Positions 55,648-64,000 of a DNA stretch of 64,000 nt are shown here, piece after piece. Within the stretch, counting starts at the first letter, position 1. The number at the start of each line of letters is the position of its first letter. Origin of the DNA: Pseudomonadota bacterium (GTDB lineage Bacteria > Pseudomonadota > Gammaproteobacteria > Xanthomonadales > Xanthomonadaceae). The stretch is taken from the NCBI GenBank assembly GCA_018242365.1, contig JAFECB010000016.1, forward strand, positions 1 to 64,000, written 5' to 3'. Made by a program: the position numbers and the translations under genes. A model generated the notes under the pieces. The model was given only the letters and a program-made list of their open reading frames with translations, was not told the DNA's origin and made no database searches.

Positions 55648-56139
55648 GTGAAGCTGCCATTCGTGATGATTCCGGCCATGCTGCTGGCCGTGCTGCCGGC
55701 CTCGGCCGCCGACGTGACCTACAACGGGCACACCCTGCAAGTCGCCGACGGGCAGGACAACGCCCCGATCCAGCGTATGCTGGGCGCGCAATACAACGTT
55801 CAAGGCACGGCTGCCGACATCGTCGGACGCGCACAGACGTGCGCAGCCGGTGTTGCGGGCTTGAAAGTCGAATCCGCCGATCCTGCCAGTGGTGCATTGG
55901 TGCTGAGTGCGAGCACGGAGTATCGATCCGGATTTTCGTCGAGATCGATCCGCAGCCGGATCGACCTTGCCGCGGCTGATGCGGCGTACGTCATGTCCGA
56001 GTCGGGAATCGAGGTCGCGCAAGGCACCGGACCGGAGGCGAGCTTTGTCCCACTGACACATGGCGAGGGCGGCTGGGAAAAGGGCCTGGATGCCCTGATC
56101 GGGCTGGAAAACAAGGTCACCGACTGCCTGTACCGCTGA
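55648..56139 (+). CDS. Small exported protein, unknown
   Basis: A 163-residue protein from the GTG at 55648. A signal peptide MKLPFVMIPAMLLAVLPASA precedes the mature start ADVTYNGHTLQVADG. It has two mature cysteines (AQTCAAG and VTDCLYR, last position but two), suggesting one disulfide. It is predicted mixed alpha/beta. I do not recognise a family. It lies between tsaB (+) and tonB (-, convergent). Confidence 0.65.
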   Translation: MKLPFVMIPAMLLAVLPASAADVTYNGHTLQVADGQDNAPIQRMLGAQYNVQGTAADIVGRAQTCAAGVAGLKVESADPASGALVLSASTEYRSGFSSRSIRSRIDLAAADAAYVMSESGIEVAQGTGPEASFVPLTHGEGGWEKGLDALIGLENKVTDCLYR

Positions 56140-56158
56140 GTCGCGGCGACAAGCGGAT

Positions 56159-57046
56159 TCACTGATCCACCAAGGCACCGCCCGGCAGGAATTGCCAGGT
56201 GCGGGTGACGTGCAGGATGTCAGGATCTTCGCGCGTCTTCGGCAACGGCGCGAAGGGTGCAGAGAGCCGGACGATGCGCTGGGCGGCTTCGTCGAGCATG
56301 GGGATGTGGCTTGATCGGATGATCTGGATGCCCTCGACGCTGCCATCGCGGCGCACGGCCACGCTGATCACCACCACGCCGCCGATATGGCGACGTCGCG
56401 CCTCGTCCGGATAGTTCAGATTGCCGACCCGCTCGACCCGGTCGACCCAGCCGCGCAGGTACTGCGCCCATTCGTATTCGGTGGTACTGGCGGAGACGAA
56501 TTTGCGCTTGGGTCGGCGCGCGTACTGTTCGGAACGCAATTCGATTTCCGCGGCAAGCCGCGCCATCTCGATATCGCGGTCGATCTTCTCGCGACCGCGC
56601 GGGGCTTGGGTGGGATCGGCGTCGGGCTGAGTCAGTGGTTGCGGCAGGGTGGTATTGCCGCGCGCAGAGGCGATCACGCTGTCGCGCGGCGGCGGGCTGG
56701 GTGCCGGGGACTGCCTATGCAGCGGTCGCGGTGCGAGGCCATCGCGTGGCTGCGGCACCGGGCCGGCTTGCGGCGCACTCGGTCGGCTGGCCTTGTCCTG
56801 CTCGCCGCCGCCCTGATTGTTGGCCTGGGCGAGGAAATCGGCCTGCTTCGGCGTCAGCGGCGTCTGCGTGCGGGTCTGGATCACGTCCAGGGTCGGCACC
56901 AAAGGCGCTGGATCTTCGAGGGTGAAGCCGATGCCCAGGATCACCATCGCATGCACCAGCACCGACAGCACGATGGTCGCGCGCAGGCGCTCGACTTCGC
57001 CGATGCGCGGCGGTGGCGGCACCGCGGGTGCGTGCGTGTCGATCAT
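56159..57046 (-). CDS. tonB: Energy transducer TonB
   Basis: A 295-residue protein. One N-terminal transmembrane helix (TIVLSVLVHAMVILGIGF) is followed by a long Pro/Gln-rich periplasmic linker (about 50-190) and a C-terminal TonB domain with LNYPDEARRRHIGGVVVISVAVRRDG and VRLSAPFAPLPKTRED. It passes proton-motive energy from ExbBD to outer-membrane receptors. The ATG overlaps the gshB stop by one base (TGATG), so it is translated after gshB. No exbB or exbD is adjacent. Confidence 0.88.
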   Translation of the reverse strand: MIDTHAPAVPPPPRIGEVERLRATIVLSVLVHAMVILGIGFTLEDPAPLVPTLDVIQTRTQTPLTPKQADFLAQANNQGGGEQDKASRPSAPQAGPVPQPRDGLAPRPLHRQSPAPSPPPRDSVIASARGNTTLPQPLTQPDADPTQAPRGREKIDRDIEMARLAAEIELRSEQYARRPKRKFVSASTTEYEWAQYLRGWVDRVERVGNLNYPDEARRRHIGGVVVISVAVRRDGSVEGIQIIRSSHIPMLDEAAQRIVRLSAPFAPLPKTREDPDILHVTRTWQFLPGGALVDQ

Positions 57047-58008
57047 CAGCCTGCGGCCAGCGTTTCAATCCGATCGAACAGGCGGCCGGCGATGTTCAAG
57101 CCGAATTGCTTGTCCAGTTCGCGAATGCAAGTGGGACTGGTGACATTGACCTCGGTGAGGAAATCGCCGATCACATCCAGCCCGACGAACAGCATGCCGC
57201 GTTGCCGCATCAACGGGCCGACCTGGGCCGCGATCCAGCGGTCACGCTCGCTCAAGGGCCGGCCTTCGCCGCGACCACCAGCGGCGAGGTTGCCGCGGAA
57301 CTCATCGCCTTGCGGAATCCGCGCCAGGCAGTAGTCCACCGGCTCGCCATCGACCAGCAGGATGCGCTTGTCGCCATCGACAATCTCCGGCAGATAGCGC
57401 TGCACAAGGGCCAGCTGGCGGCCGCCATCGGTCAGGGTTTCCAGCATGACGTTGAGGTTCGGATCGCCGGCGTGGCTGCGGAAAATCGAACGCCCGCCCA
57501 TGCCGTCCAGCGGCTTCAGGATGGCCTGGCCGAGTTCCTGTACGAAGGCCTTGAGTTCGCGCGCATCGCGGCTCACCAGCGTTGGCGGGATGCATTGCGG
57601 GAACAGCAGCGCGGCGAGTTTTTCATTGAAATCGCGCAGGCCCTGCGGATCGTTCACCACCCGCGCGCCCTGTTGCTGAGCCAGACCAAGGATCTGGGTA
57701 TCGTGCAGGTAGGCGGCATCGACCGGCGGGTCGGTGCGCATCAGCACCGCCTGGCCGGGGCCGAACTCCAGCGTGCGCCATTCGCCCAGGGTGTAGTGGT
57801 CGCCGGGCGTATCGCGAACCTGCAGCGATGCCACTGTCGCGACTGCACGGGCGGCGCGGATCGCCAGGCCACCGGGGCGCACATAATGCAGCCGGTGGCC
57901 GCGCTGCTGCGCTTCCAGCAACATCGCAAAGGTGGAGTCTTTGGCGATCTTGATGGTGGCGATGGGGTCCATCACCACCACGACGTCGAGCTTGCTGGAG
58001 GGCGGCAT
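57046..58008 (-). CDS. gshB: Glutathione synthetase
   Basis: A 320-residue ATP-grasp enzyme from the ATG at 58008 (MPPSSKLDVVVVMDPIATIK). Signatures: DSTFAMLLEAQQRGH, VLMRTDPPVDAAYLHDT, ILKPLDGMGGRSIF, DYCLARIPQGDEFRGNLAAGG and FLTEVNVTSPTCIREL. It joins gamma-glutamylcysteine and glycine to give glutathione. The open frame continues 21 codons upstream without conservation. It is divergent from pilG, an arrangement common in pseudomonads and xanthomonads. Confidence 0.95.
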   Translation of the reverse strand: MPPSSKLDVVVVMDPIATIKIAKDSTFAMLLEAQQRGHRLHYVRPGGLAIRAARAVATVASLQVRDTPGDHYTLGEWRTLEFGPGQAVLMRTDPPVDAAYLHDTQILGLAQQQGARVVNDPQGLRDFNEKLAALLFPQCIPPTLVSRDARELKAFVQELGQAILKPLDGMGGRSIFRSHAGDPNLNVMLETLTDGGRQLALVQRYLPEIVDGDKRILLVDGEPVDYCLARIPQGDEFRGNLAAGGRGEGRPLSERDRWIAAQVGPLMRQRGMLFVGLDVIGDFLTEVNVTSPTCIRELDKQFGLNIAGRLFDRIETLAAG

Positions 58009-58079
58009 TCGGGCTTCCCGAGACGGGGATTGGGATGGTAGCAGGCGGTGACTGATTGCCGGTTTCCGCAAGGTGGCGC

Positions 58080-58116
58080 TTGACAGGCAAGGCGCGTACT
58101 GGAATATAGGTATTCC
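58080..58116 (+). promoter_or_regulatory. Candidate pilG operon promoter with palindrome over the -10 region
   Basis: TTGACA at 58080-58085 is a perfect -35 hexamer. At 17-19 bases from it lie AATATA/TATAGG, a moderate -10 region. A perfect 16-bp palindrome GGAATA-TAGG-TATTCC (58101-58116) covers it. pilG starts 47 bases on. The hexamer and palindrome are seen; regulator binding is inferred. Confidence 0.5.
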
Positions 58117-58162
58117 GCGACGTGCTGGAACGTGGCGGCTGGCAATCGCCCAAGGGGATTAC

Positions 58163-58564
58163 ATGGCGCAGCAAGGCGGCTCCGACTCCGGCCTCAAGGG
58201 CCTGAGGGTGATGATCATCGACGACTCACGGACGATCCGGCGCACGGCGGAGACGCTGTTGACGCGCGAAGGCTGCGATGTCGTCACCGCGACGGACGGG
58301 TTCGAGGCGTTGTCCAAGATCGCCGATCACTCGCCGCAGATCATTTTCGTGGACATCATGATGCCGCGGCTCGACGGCTATCAGACCTGTGCACTGATCA
58401 AGAACAACCAGACCTTCAAAAACGTGCCGGTCATCATGCTTTCGTCGAAAGACGGTTTGTTCGACAAGGCGCGAGGCCGTATCGTCGGTTCCGAGCAATA
58501 TCTCACCAAGCCGTTCACGCGAGAGGAACTGCTGGGTGCGATCCGGACCTACGTGAACGCCTGA
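58163..58564 (+). CDS. pilG: Twitching motility response regulator PilG
   Basis: A 133-residue single-domain CheY-like protein from the ATG at 58163 (MAQQGGSDSGLKGLRV). The receiver core has IIDDSRTIRRTAE, the phosphorylation site Asp64 in IIFVDIMMPRLDGYQ, IMLSSKDGLF and the conserved Lys in YLTKPF. In Pseudomonas, PilG receives phosphate from ChpA and acts on pilus extension through PilB-related control. It is the first gene of the pil-chp cluster, on the + strand divergent from gshB. Confidence 0.94.
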   Translation: MAQQGGSDSGLKGLRVMIIDDSRTIRRTAETLLTREGCDVVTATDGFEALSKIADHSPQIIFVDIMMPRLDGYQTCALIKNNQTFKNVPVIMLSSKDGLFDKARGRIVGSEQYLTKPFTREELLGAIRTYVNA

Positions 58565-58580
58565 ACAGGGGAAGGCAACC

Positions 58581-58946
58581 GTGGCACGCATCCTGTTGAT
58601 CGAGGATTCGCCGACTGAAACCGCCGTCATGGTGCAGTTGCTGCAACGCAATGGCCATGACGTCACCACCTCTGGCAGCGCCGAAGACGGCATCGAGACC
58701 TGCCGCCGGGTCAAGCCCGATGTGGTGCTGATGGACGTGATCCTGCCGGGCATGAACGGCTTCCAGGCCACCCGCCTGCTGTCGCGCGACGCCGAAACCA
58801 AGCACATTCCGGTGTTGATCGTGAGCACCAAGGGGCTGGATACCGACCGCGTCTGGGGCATGCGCCAGGGTGCCAAGGACTACATCGTCAAACCGCCGCG
58901 CGAGAGCGATCTGATCGCGCGCATCAATGCACTGATCGGACACTGA
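58581..58946 (+). CDS. pilH: Twitching motility response regulator PilH
   Basis: A 121-residue CheY-like protein from the GTG at 58581, with GGGGAAGG just upstream. It has LLIEDSPTETAVMVQLL, the acceptor Asp52 in VVLMDVILPGMNGF, VSTKGLDTDRVWG and YIVKPPRESD, including the typical PilH K-P-P. PilH counteracts PilG as phosphate sink or retraction control. It sits 16 bases after pilG. Confidence 0.94.
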   Translation: MARILLIEDSPTETAVMVQLLQRNGHDVTTSGSAEDGIETCRRVKPDVVLMDVILPGMNGFQATRLLSRDAETKHIPVLIVSTKGLDTDRVWGMRQGAKDYIVKPPRESDLIARINALIGH

Positions 58947-58949
58947 CGC

Positions 58950-59897
58950 ATGGCCAAGCGCGGCAAGCAGAAGCAGAAACAGAAAGGCAAACAGGCGGCT
59001 CCCGCCAATGTGGCCGTCGAGACTGCGACTGTCGAGGTCGCTGCGGAAGAGGCCAGTCAATCCCATGCAGAGGCTGCGGAAGCGGACGCACCTGCTGCTG
59101 CGGTCGAAACCGAAGCCGAAGCCGCTGCAGCAGAACACGTCGCAGAAGCCAGTGCCGAGGCGACGGCTGAGGCGTCCGAGGCCCCAGTGGAGGATGTTGA
59201 CCCGCACGCTGCGGTCGAAACATCAGCCGCCGATGAAGCGGAAACCGTGCTGGAAGCGTCCGAGTCGGTCGAAACTGCGCCGAGCGAAGCAGTGGCCGCG
59301 GAAGAAGAGGTGCCGGCTCCGGTCGCCAAGCCCCGGAAACGCATCCGTCCCGCGCGTCCCCGTGATACCCGTTCCCCGTTCCTGGTGCTGGCCGACTACG
59401 AACAACGCAGCTTGGCGCATGTCGCCGGCCTGCCCGAGCAGCTCGATGCGCCGGGCCTGTGGCGTGGCGTGGCCTACCGCGTCGGCAGCCGCCGGCTGGC
59501 GTCAGGCTTCGACGAGGTGCTGGAAATCCTGCCGATGCCGCCGGTGACCCATGTGCCTGGCTCGACGCCATGGATGCTGGGGGTGGCCAATATCCGCGGC
59601 ACCTTGCTGCCGGTGGTCGATCTCAAGCAGTTCCTCGAAGGCGAGCGCACCGTGCTGCAGGAAAAGCAGCGCGTGCTGGTGGTCCAGCAGCCCGGCGGTG
59701 CGGTCGCCGTCACCATCGACGAGTTGTATGGACAGCGCAGTTTCGTCGATGCGCAAAGTGTCGATGCCGCCGAGATCGCCGACGGCCGTTATGCCTATTT
59801 CGTTGATCGCGCCTACCGCTTCGATGGCAAGGACTGGGGCGTGTTCAGTCTCAGCTTGCTCGCCCGTACCCCCGAATTCCGCCAAGCCGCCGCCTAA
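58950..59897 (+). CDS. pilI: CheW-like adaptor PilI with long Ala/Glu-rich N-terminal extension
   Basis: A 315-residue protein. The C-terminal part (about 140-315) is a CheW domain: LGVANIRGTLLPVVDLKQFL, VLVVQQPGGAVAVTIDEL and AYFVDRAYRFDGKDWGVFSL. The N-terminal ~130 residues are low complexity: a basic start (MAKRGKQKQKQKGKQ) and then Ala/Glu/Val-rich repeats. PilI of other species is about 180 residues, so the tail is extra. It should couple PilJ to ChpA. It starts 3 bases after pilH. Confidence 0.9.
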   Translation: MAKRGKQKQKQKGKQAAPANVAVETATVEVAAEEASQSHAEAAEADAPAAAVETEAEAAAAEHVAEASAEATAEASEAPVEDVDPHAAVETSAADEAETVLEASESVETAPSEAVAAEEEVPAPVAKPRKRIRPARPRDTRSPFLVLADYEQRSLAHVAGLPEQLDAPGLWRGVAYRVGSRRLASGFDEVLEILPMPPVTHVPGSTPWMLGVANIRGTLLPVVDLKQFLEGERTVLQEKQRVLVVQQPGGAVAVTIDELYGQRSFVDAQSVDAAEIADGRYAYFVDRAYRFDGKDWGVFSLSLLARTPEFRQAAA

Positions 59898-59930
59898 CCC
59901 GCGCACCAATCTGCAAGCCGAGGTCTGAAC

Positions 59931-61946
59931 ATGAGCACGATGATGGATACCGCCGCCGGCAAGGGCCGCAATCTCAGCACCAACTTCTGGATCTGGATGC
60001 TGCTCGGGTCGCTGGTCGTGTTTGCCGGCAATACCTTGTACGCCACCACCAAGGCCTCCCGCCTCGGCGGTGCCAGTACCTCGGCATCGCGGCTGCAGCT
60101 GAACTCCCAGCGCATGGCCAACCAGAGCCGCGAAGCGATCGACGGCAAGGCGCAGGCCTTCGATGATTTCAAGGCCACCCGCCAGGAAATCGACGAAGAC
60201 ATCAAGACCCTGAACGACCGCTTCGGTGATACCGCCGGTGTCGCCGGGCCGATCCGCTCCGTTTCCGCCACATGGGCGCCACTGGCCAAGCGCGCCGACG
60301 AAGTGCAGGCCTCGCAGGCAGCCGTGCTGGCGCTGGCCGGCCACGCCGACAGCTTCACCGCCAAGGTGCCGCAGCTGCAGGCGCAGCTCAGCGAAGCGGT
60401 GCGCGGCCTGGCCTCAGGTGGCGCGACCTCGGCGCAGTTGTTCACCGCACTGAACGAGGTGGTGACCTCGGCCTCGATGGCCCGTCGCATCGCCGAGTTG
60501 CGCGCCGGTGGTCAAGGTGCGCAGGTGGCCGCCGACGCGCTCAGCCGCGACGCTGCGACCTTCGAACGCCAGCTTGGGCAGTTGCGTGAAGGCGGCGGCG
60601 ACATCGCCAAGGTCACGGCCGCAGGTGCTCTGGCACCGCTCAACCAAGCGGCTGCGATGTGGGTGGGGATGAAGAAGGATCTGGACGCCATCGTCGGCGA
60701 CTCCGGCAAGCTGATCGGTGCACAGACCTCGGCGGCGGCGCTGACGACTGGTTCCGACAAGTTGCTCTCGGACAGCGAGACCCTGTTCTCGGCCTTCACC
60801 TCGTTCGGCTCGCTGAAGGACACCAGCATCATCGGCGGCGTCTGGGTCAGCATCCTGTCCGGCGTGGCCGCATTGTTCTCGATCGTCGGTTTGTTGTGGG
60901 CCATGGGCCGCGCGCAACGCGTCCGTTACAACACCACCAAGGAACTGAACGACCGCAACCAGGAGGCGATCATGCGCCTGCTGGACGAAATGGGTTCGCT
61001 CGCCGAAGGCGACCTGACCGTGAAGGCGACCGTGACCGAGGACATGACCGGCGCGATCGCGGACTCGATCAACTTCGCGGTCGAACAGCTGCGCACCCTG
61101 GTGACCACGATCAACGACACCTCGGTTCAGGTGGCGTCGAACGCGCAGGAAACCCAGGCCACCGCCATGCAACTGGCTGACGCGGCCGAGCATCAGGCGC
61201 AGGAAATCAACTCCGCCACCGACCGCATCAACGAAATCGCCACCAGCATTAATCAGGTGTCGCGCAACTCCGCCGACTCCGCCGAGGTGGCGCGTCGCTC
61301 AGTGCAGATCGCGACCAACGGTGCCGGTGTGGTGCGTCAGACCATCGCCGGCATGGACAGCATCCGCGACCAGATCCAGGAAACCTCGAAGCGCATCAAG
61401 CGCCTCGGTGAGTCCTCGCAGGAAATCGGCTCGATCGTGGAACTGATCAACGACATTTCCGAACAGACCAACATCCTCGCGCTGAACGCGGCCATCCAGG
61501 CGGCCTCGGCCGGTGAAGCGGGTCGCGGGTTCGCGGTGGTGGCGGACGAAGTGCAACGCCTCGCGGAACGCTCGTCGAATGCGACCAAGCGCATCGAATC
61601 GCTGGTGCAGACGATTCAGGCCGATACCAACGAAGCGGTCAGCTCGATGGAGCAGACGACCTCGGAAGTGGTGGCGGGTGCCCGCCTCGCCGAAGACGCC
61701 GGTACCGCACTGGGCGAGATCGAAAAAGTGTCGTCCGACTTGTCGGGCCTGATTGAGGGGATCTCGGTGGCGGCGCAGGAACAGTCCTCGGCGGCATCCA
61801 ACATCACCCAGGCGATGAACACGATTCAGGCCATTACCGCGCAGACCTCGCAAGGTGCCAGCCAGACCGCCGAGTCGGTGGGCAACCTAGCGCAGCTTGC
61901 GTCCGACCTGCGCCGTTCGGTCGCCGACTTCAAGCTGCCTGCCTGA
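59931..61946 (+). CDS. pilJ: Methyl-accepting chemotaxis protein PilJ
   Basis: A 671-residue transmembrane receptor. The first helix (about 19-38: [20 protein letters not shown]) and second helix (about 300-325: [20 protein letters not shown]) enclose a periplasmic domain of the PilJ type. A HAMP and a cytosolic signalling coiled coil follow, with the hairpin tip [20 protein letters not shown] and [17 protein letters not shown]. It feeds the Pil-Chp pathway. There is no strong pentapeptide tail for CheR docking (end: ADFKLPA). Confidence 0.94.
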   Translation: MSTMMDTAAGKGRNLSTNFWIWMLLGSLVVFAGNTLYATTKASRLGGASTSASRLQLNSQRMANQSREAIDGKAQAFDDFKATRQEIDEDIKTLNDRFGDTAGVAGPIRSVSATWAPLAKRADEVQASQAAVLALAGHADSFTAKVPQLQAQLSEAVRGLASGGATSAQLFTALNEVVTSASMARRIAELRAGGQGAQVAADALSRDAATFERQLGQLREGGGDIAKVTAAGALAPLNQAAAMWVGMKKDLDAIVGDSGKLIGAQTSAAALTTGSDKLLSDSETLFSAFTSFGSLKDTSIIGGVWVSILSGVAALFSIVGLLWAMGRAQRVRYNTTKELNDRNQEAIMRLLDEMGSLAEGDLTVKATVTEDMTGAIADSINFAVEQLRTLVTTINDTSVQVASNAQETQATAMQLADAAEHQAQEINSATDRINEIATSINQVSRNSADSAEVARRSVQIATNGAGVVRQTIAGMDSIRDQIQETSKRIKRLGESSQEIGSIVELINDISEQTNILALNAAIQAASAGEAGRGFAVVADEVQRLAERSSNATKRIESLVQTIQADTNEAVSSMEQTTSEVVAGARLAEDAGTALGEIEKVSSDLSGLIEGISVAAQEQSSAASNITQAMNTIQAITAQTSQGASQTAESVGNLAQLASDLRRSVADFKLPA

Positions 61947-61993
61947 CGCCGGACGCGTAAGGAAATCGGGATGAGCATTTTTCTCCAGGCCAG

Positions 61994-62010
61994 CCCCGCG
62001 GAACGGGGCC
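61994..62010 (+). other. Hairpin between pilJ and chpA
   Basis: GCCCCGCGGAACGGGGC is a 6-bp GC stem (GCCCCG/CGGGGC) with a short loop, 47 bases after the pilJ stop codon and 16 before the chpA start. There is no T run, so it is more likely an mRNA processing or attenuation element than a full terminator. chpA translation begins shortly after, with GGAG as the ribosome-binding site. Confidence 0.45.
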
Positions 62011-62026
62011 CTACCGGAGCCAGAAC

Positions 62027-64000
62027 ATGACGACGGCACTGCGGGACGCCATCGACCAAACCGCGCTCGGCTGGGTGAAGCCCGAGATCGACGAGACCCT
62101 GCGCCAGGCGCGGATCGATCTTGAAAGCTTCGCCGGTGCGCCTGATGACGCTTCGCCGATGAATTCGTGCATCGCCGGCCTGCATCAGATCTTCGGTACC
62201 TTGCGGATGCTCGAGTTGCGAGCACCGATGATGGTGGCTGCGGAAATGGAGCAGGTGGCGGTCGCCCTGCTCGGCGGCAACACCGGCAATCGGGAAGAGT
62301 CGCTGGCTGTGCTCATGCGCGGCATGGTGCAACTTCCCGACTATCTGGAACGCCTGCAAGGCGGGCATCGCGACATCCCGATCGTGTTGCTGCCGCTGAT
62401 CAACGAATTGCGGGCGACGCGCGGCGCCGAGGCGATGGCGCAGGAAGACCTGCCCGCGCTGGTGGTCGAACCGACCGAAGCTGAAATCGAACACGCGCGC
62501 GGCAGCCTCGCCGGGCGCAACCGTGCCCTGCTGGACACGGTGTCGGCGGCGATCAAGGAGGATCTGCTGCGCGTAAAAGACGCGTTGGATCTGTATTTGC
62601 GCGGTGCGCGCGGCAATATCGAGGAGCTGATTCCGCAGGCCGAGGCGCTGGACCGGATCGGCGATACCTTGTCGATTCTTGGCTTGGAGAATTCGAAGGC
62701 CATCGTGCAGGAGCAATGCAAGGTGGTCCATGACATCGCCACCGGTGCACGGCCCTCCAGTGAGGCCGATCTGATGGGCGTCGCCGGTGCCCTGATCTCG
62801 ATCGAGCACTCACTCGATGATCAGGTTGCTGACTTGGGCAGCAGTCAGGACGGCAGCGCCGACGATCAACGCGCGCAGGAATCCCGCAAGGTCATGGGCG
62901 TGCTGATGCGCGCCGCGGCGGCAAATTTCGCGGAAGTCCGTGGTGCCTTCGTCGGTTTCATCGAGACCAATTGGGATCACGCAGCACTGGCCAAGGTGCC
63001 GGACTGGCTGAGTGAAGTCGCGGGCGCGATGCGCATCCTCGAACTGCCGGAATCCGCCGGCTATCTGGATGCATTGCGGGCCTACACCCAGCGCGAACTG
63101 ATCGCCAGGAAGAGCATCCCCGGCGGTGCGCAACTCGATACCCTCGCCGATGCACTGGCGAGCATGGAATATTTCCTGGAATCACTGCGCGATCCGCACG
63201 ACACCCGCACCGACCTGCTCGGCAAGGCACGCACCAGCCTCGAAGCCCTGCACTATTGGCCGATCCCGGAACAGGCGGCGGCACCCGCTGCGGAAGCGGT
63301 TGCGCAGGCCGAAGCGGCGTCGGAAGCGACGAGAGAGCACGTCGATGCGGTAGAAGTGGCAGCGGCTACGCCGCCGGCCGAGGAAGCACAGGCCCCTGTC
63401 GAAGCAGCGGCTCCCGCAGAAACGGCTCCCGCAGAAGCGGCAGCCGTGGTTGCAATGGTTGCGGCCGGCCCCACCATCGATGCAGGCTTCGTCACCGTGG
63501 GCGAAGAAGTCGACGACGAGATCCGCGAAATCTTCCTCGAAGAGTTCCAGGAGGAGCTCGGCAACCTCGAGCAATTGCTGCCGCAGTGGCGGCTGGCACC
63601 GGAGGATAGCGAGGCGCTGCGCCCGATCCGCCGCGTGTTCCATACCCTGAAGGGCAGTGGCCGCTTGGTCGGGGCAAAGGTGCTCGGCGAGTTCAGCTGG
63701 CACGTCGAGAGCATGCTCAATCGCGTGCTCGATGGATCGCGTCCGGCAAGTTATGCCGTGTTGTCCTACGTTGGACAGGTGCAAAGCGTCCTGCCAAGCC
63801 TGCACGCGGCCTTGCGCGGCGAGCCCGGCTTCAATATCGACATTCCAACGCTCGAAGCCGTCGCTGATCGCCTGGCGGCGGGCGAAGATGTGTTGTTGCA
63901 GGCCGTTCCGACCACTGCGCCTGCCGCAGTGGAGCCGGCTGTCGAGCCGGAAGTCGAAGCTGCCACGGCCGATGTTGCCGAAGTGGCGCATGCGGGTGCC
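62027..64000 (+). CDS. chpA: ChpA-type hybrid histidine kinase, N-terminal part (continues past the window)
   Basis: An open frame of 658 codons starting MTTALRDAIDQTALGWVKPE, with GGAG upstream, and no stop before the window ends. The first ~430 residues form repeated Hpt-like helical bundles (such as PMNSCIAGLHQIFGTLRMLE). An Ala/Glu-rich linker (about 425-480) precedes an Hpt domain with the phospho-His in FHTLKGSGRLVGAKVLGEF (His about 538). ChpA is the large CheA-like kinase of the twitching pathway, with several Hpt domains and a C-terminal CheA core and receiver, which are outside this window. Confidence 0.9.
   Translation, partial: MTTALRDAIDQTALGWVKPEIDETLRQARIDLESFAGAPDDASPMNSCIAGLHQIFGTLRMLELRAPMMVAAEMEQVAVALLGGNTGNREESLAVLMRGMVQLPDYLERLQGGHRDIPIVLLPLINELRATRGAEAMAQEDLPALVVEPTEAEIEHARGSLAGRNRALLDTVSAAIKEDLLRVKDALDLYLRGARGNIEELIPQAEALDRIGDTLSILGLENSKAIVQEQCKVVHDIATGARPSSEADLMGVAGALISIEHSLDDQVADLGSSQDGSADDQRAQESRKVMGVLMRAAAANFAEVRGAFVGFIETNWDHAALAKVPDWLSEVAGAMRILELPESAGYLDALRAYTQRELIARKSIPGGAQLDTLADALASMEYFLESLRDPHDTRTDLLGKARTSLEALHYWPIPEQAAAPAAEAVAQAEAASEATREHVDAVEVAAATPPAEEAQAPVEAAAPAETAPAEAAAVVAMVAAGPTIDAGFVTVGEEVDDEIREIFLEEFQEELGNLEQLLPQWRLAPEDSEALRPIRRVFHTLKGSGRLVGAKVLGEFSWHVESMLNRVLDGSRPASYAVLSYVGQVQSVLPSLHAALRGEPGFNIDIPTLEAVADRLAAGEDVLLQAVPTTAPAAVEPAVEPEVEAATADVAEVAHAGA

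Overview
The window is about 64 kb of GC-rich (roughly 65%) chromosomal DNA from a gammaproteobacterium, most likely of the Lysobacteraceae/Xanthomonadaceae (Lysobacter, Luteimonas or Thermomonas-like). The grounds are the pilG-pilH-pilI-pilJ-chpA order divergent from gshB-tonB, the homodimeric AceE, the glutaredoxin/rhodanese fusion, the SAH riboswitch on ahcY, and GTAG-type REP repeats (GTAGGAGCGCACC...). The assignment comes from protein and motif recognition, not from a database search. No stretch longer than 300 bases lacks a gene; the larger intergenic gaps are described as features.

Layout. 1-110: tail of an IS110-family transposase next to a broken REP. 120-1769: a frameshifted PP-loop ATPase gene and a DegV gene. 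1992-9774: housekeeping genes (DUF924, glutaredoxin/rhodanese fusion, AlaA-like aminotransferase, RsgA, a QEGLA-motif metallopeptidase, malic enzyme). 9951-12641: aceE. 12740-14421: a small defence/TA patch (EVE-HNH-like nuclease and HigBA). 14526-21979: M28 peptidase, MscL, FAH-family hydrolase, Rieske protein, esterase, SLC13 transporter, TrmB. 22191-27593: autotransporter esterase, tRNA-Gly(CCC), RimK and a two-component pair. 27735-32160: ilvE, a small secreted protein, and the methionine-cycle operon ahcY - four-helix-bundle ORF - metF behind an SAH riboswitch. 32279-33003: VapBC-like pair. 33114-36181: Uup, thioredoxin-like protein, DUF6933-like protein. 36260-39552: a complete EcoRII-like type II restriction-modification operon. 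39723-43761: metK, membrane hydrolase, dusB, dps. 43855-54665: hrpA, relA, a PBP1b-like gene, yoaA/dinG. 54863-58008: tsaB, a periplasmic protein, tonB and gshB. 58163-64000: Pil-Chp twitching chemosensory cluster, with chpA running off the edge.

How genes work together. metK, ahcY and metF are three steps of the activated methyl cycle; ahcY and metF share a transcript under an SAH-sensing element, and a 415-bp four-helix-bundle cassette bounded by inverted repeats sits between them. The restriction operon appears self-regulated: the methyltransferase carries an N-terminal HTH and a nested palindrome with GGACA...TGTCC boxes lies just upstream. The pilGHIJ-chpA genes form the chemosensory pathway that controls type IV pili.

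The least explained content is repetitive. (i) A ~150-bp element with five consecutive hairpins occurs three times (3521, 19038, 54665), and its stems vary by compensatory changes. (ii) Two related palindromic inserts lie in frame inside hrpA. (iii) A dispersed hairpin repeat lies in frame inside uup. (iv) GTAG REPs supply the stop codons of metK and dps. (v) Inverted repeats bound the four-helix-bundle ORF, and a solo copy of that repeat lies at 21121.
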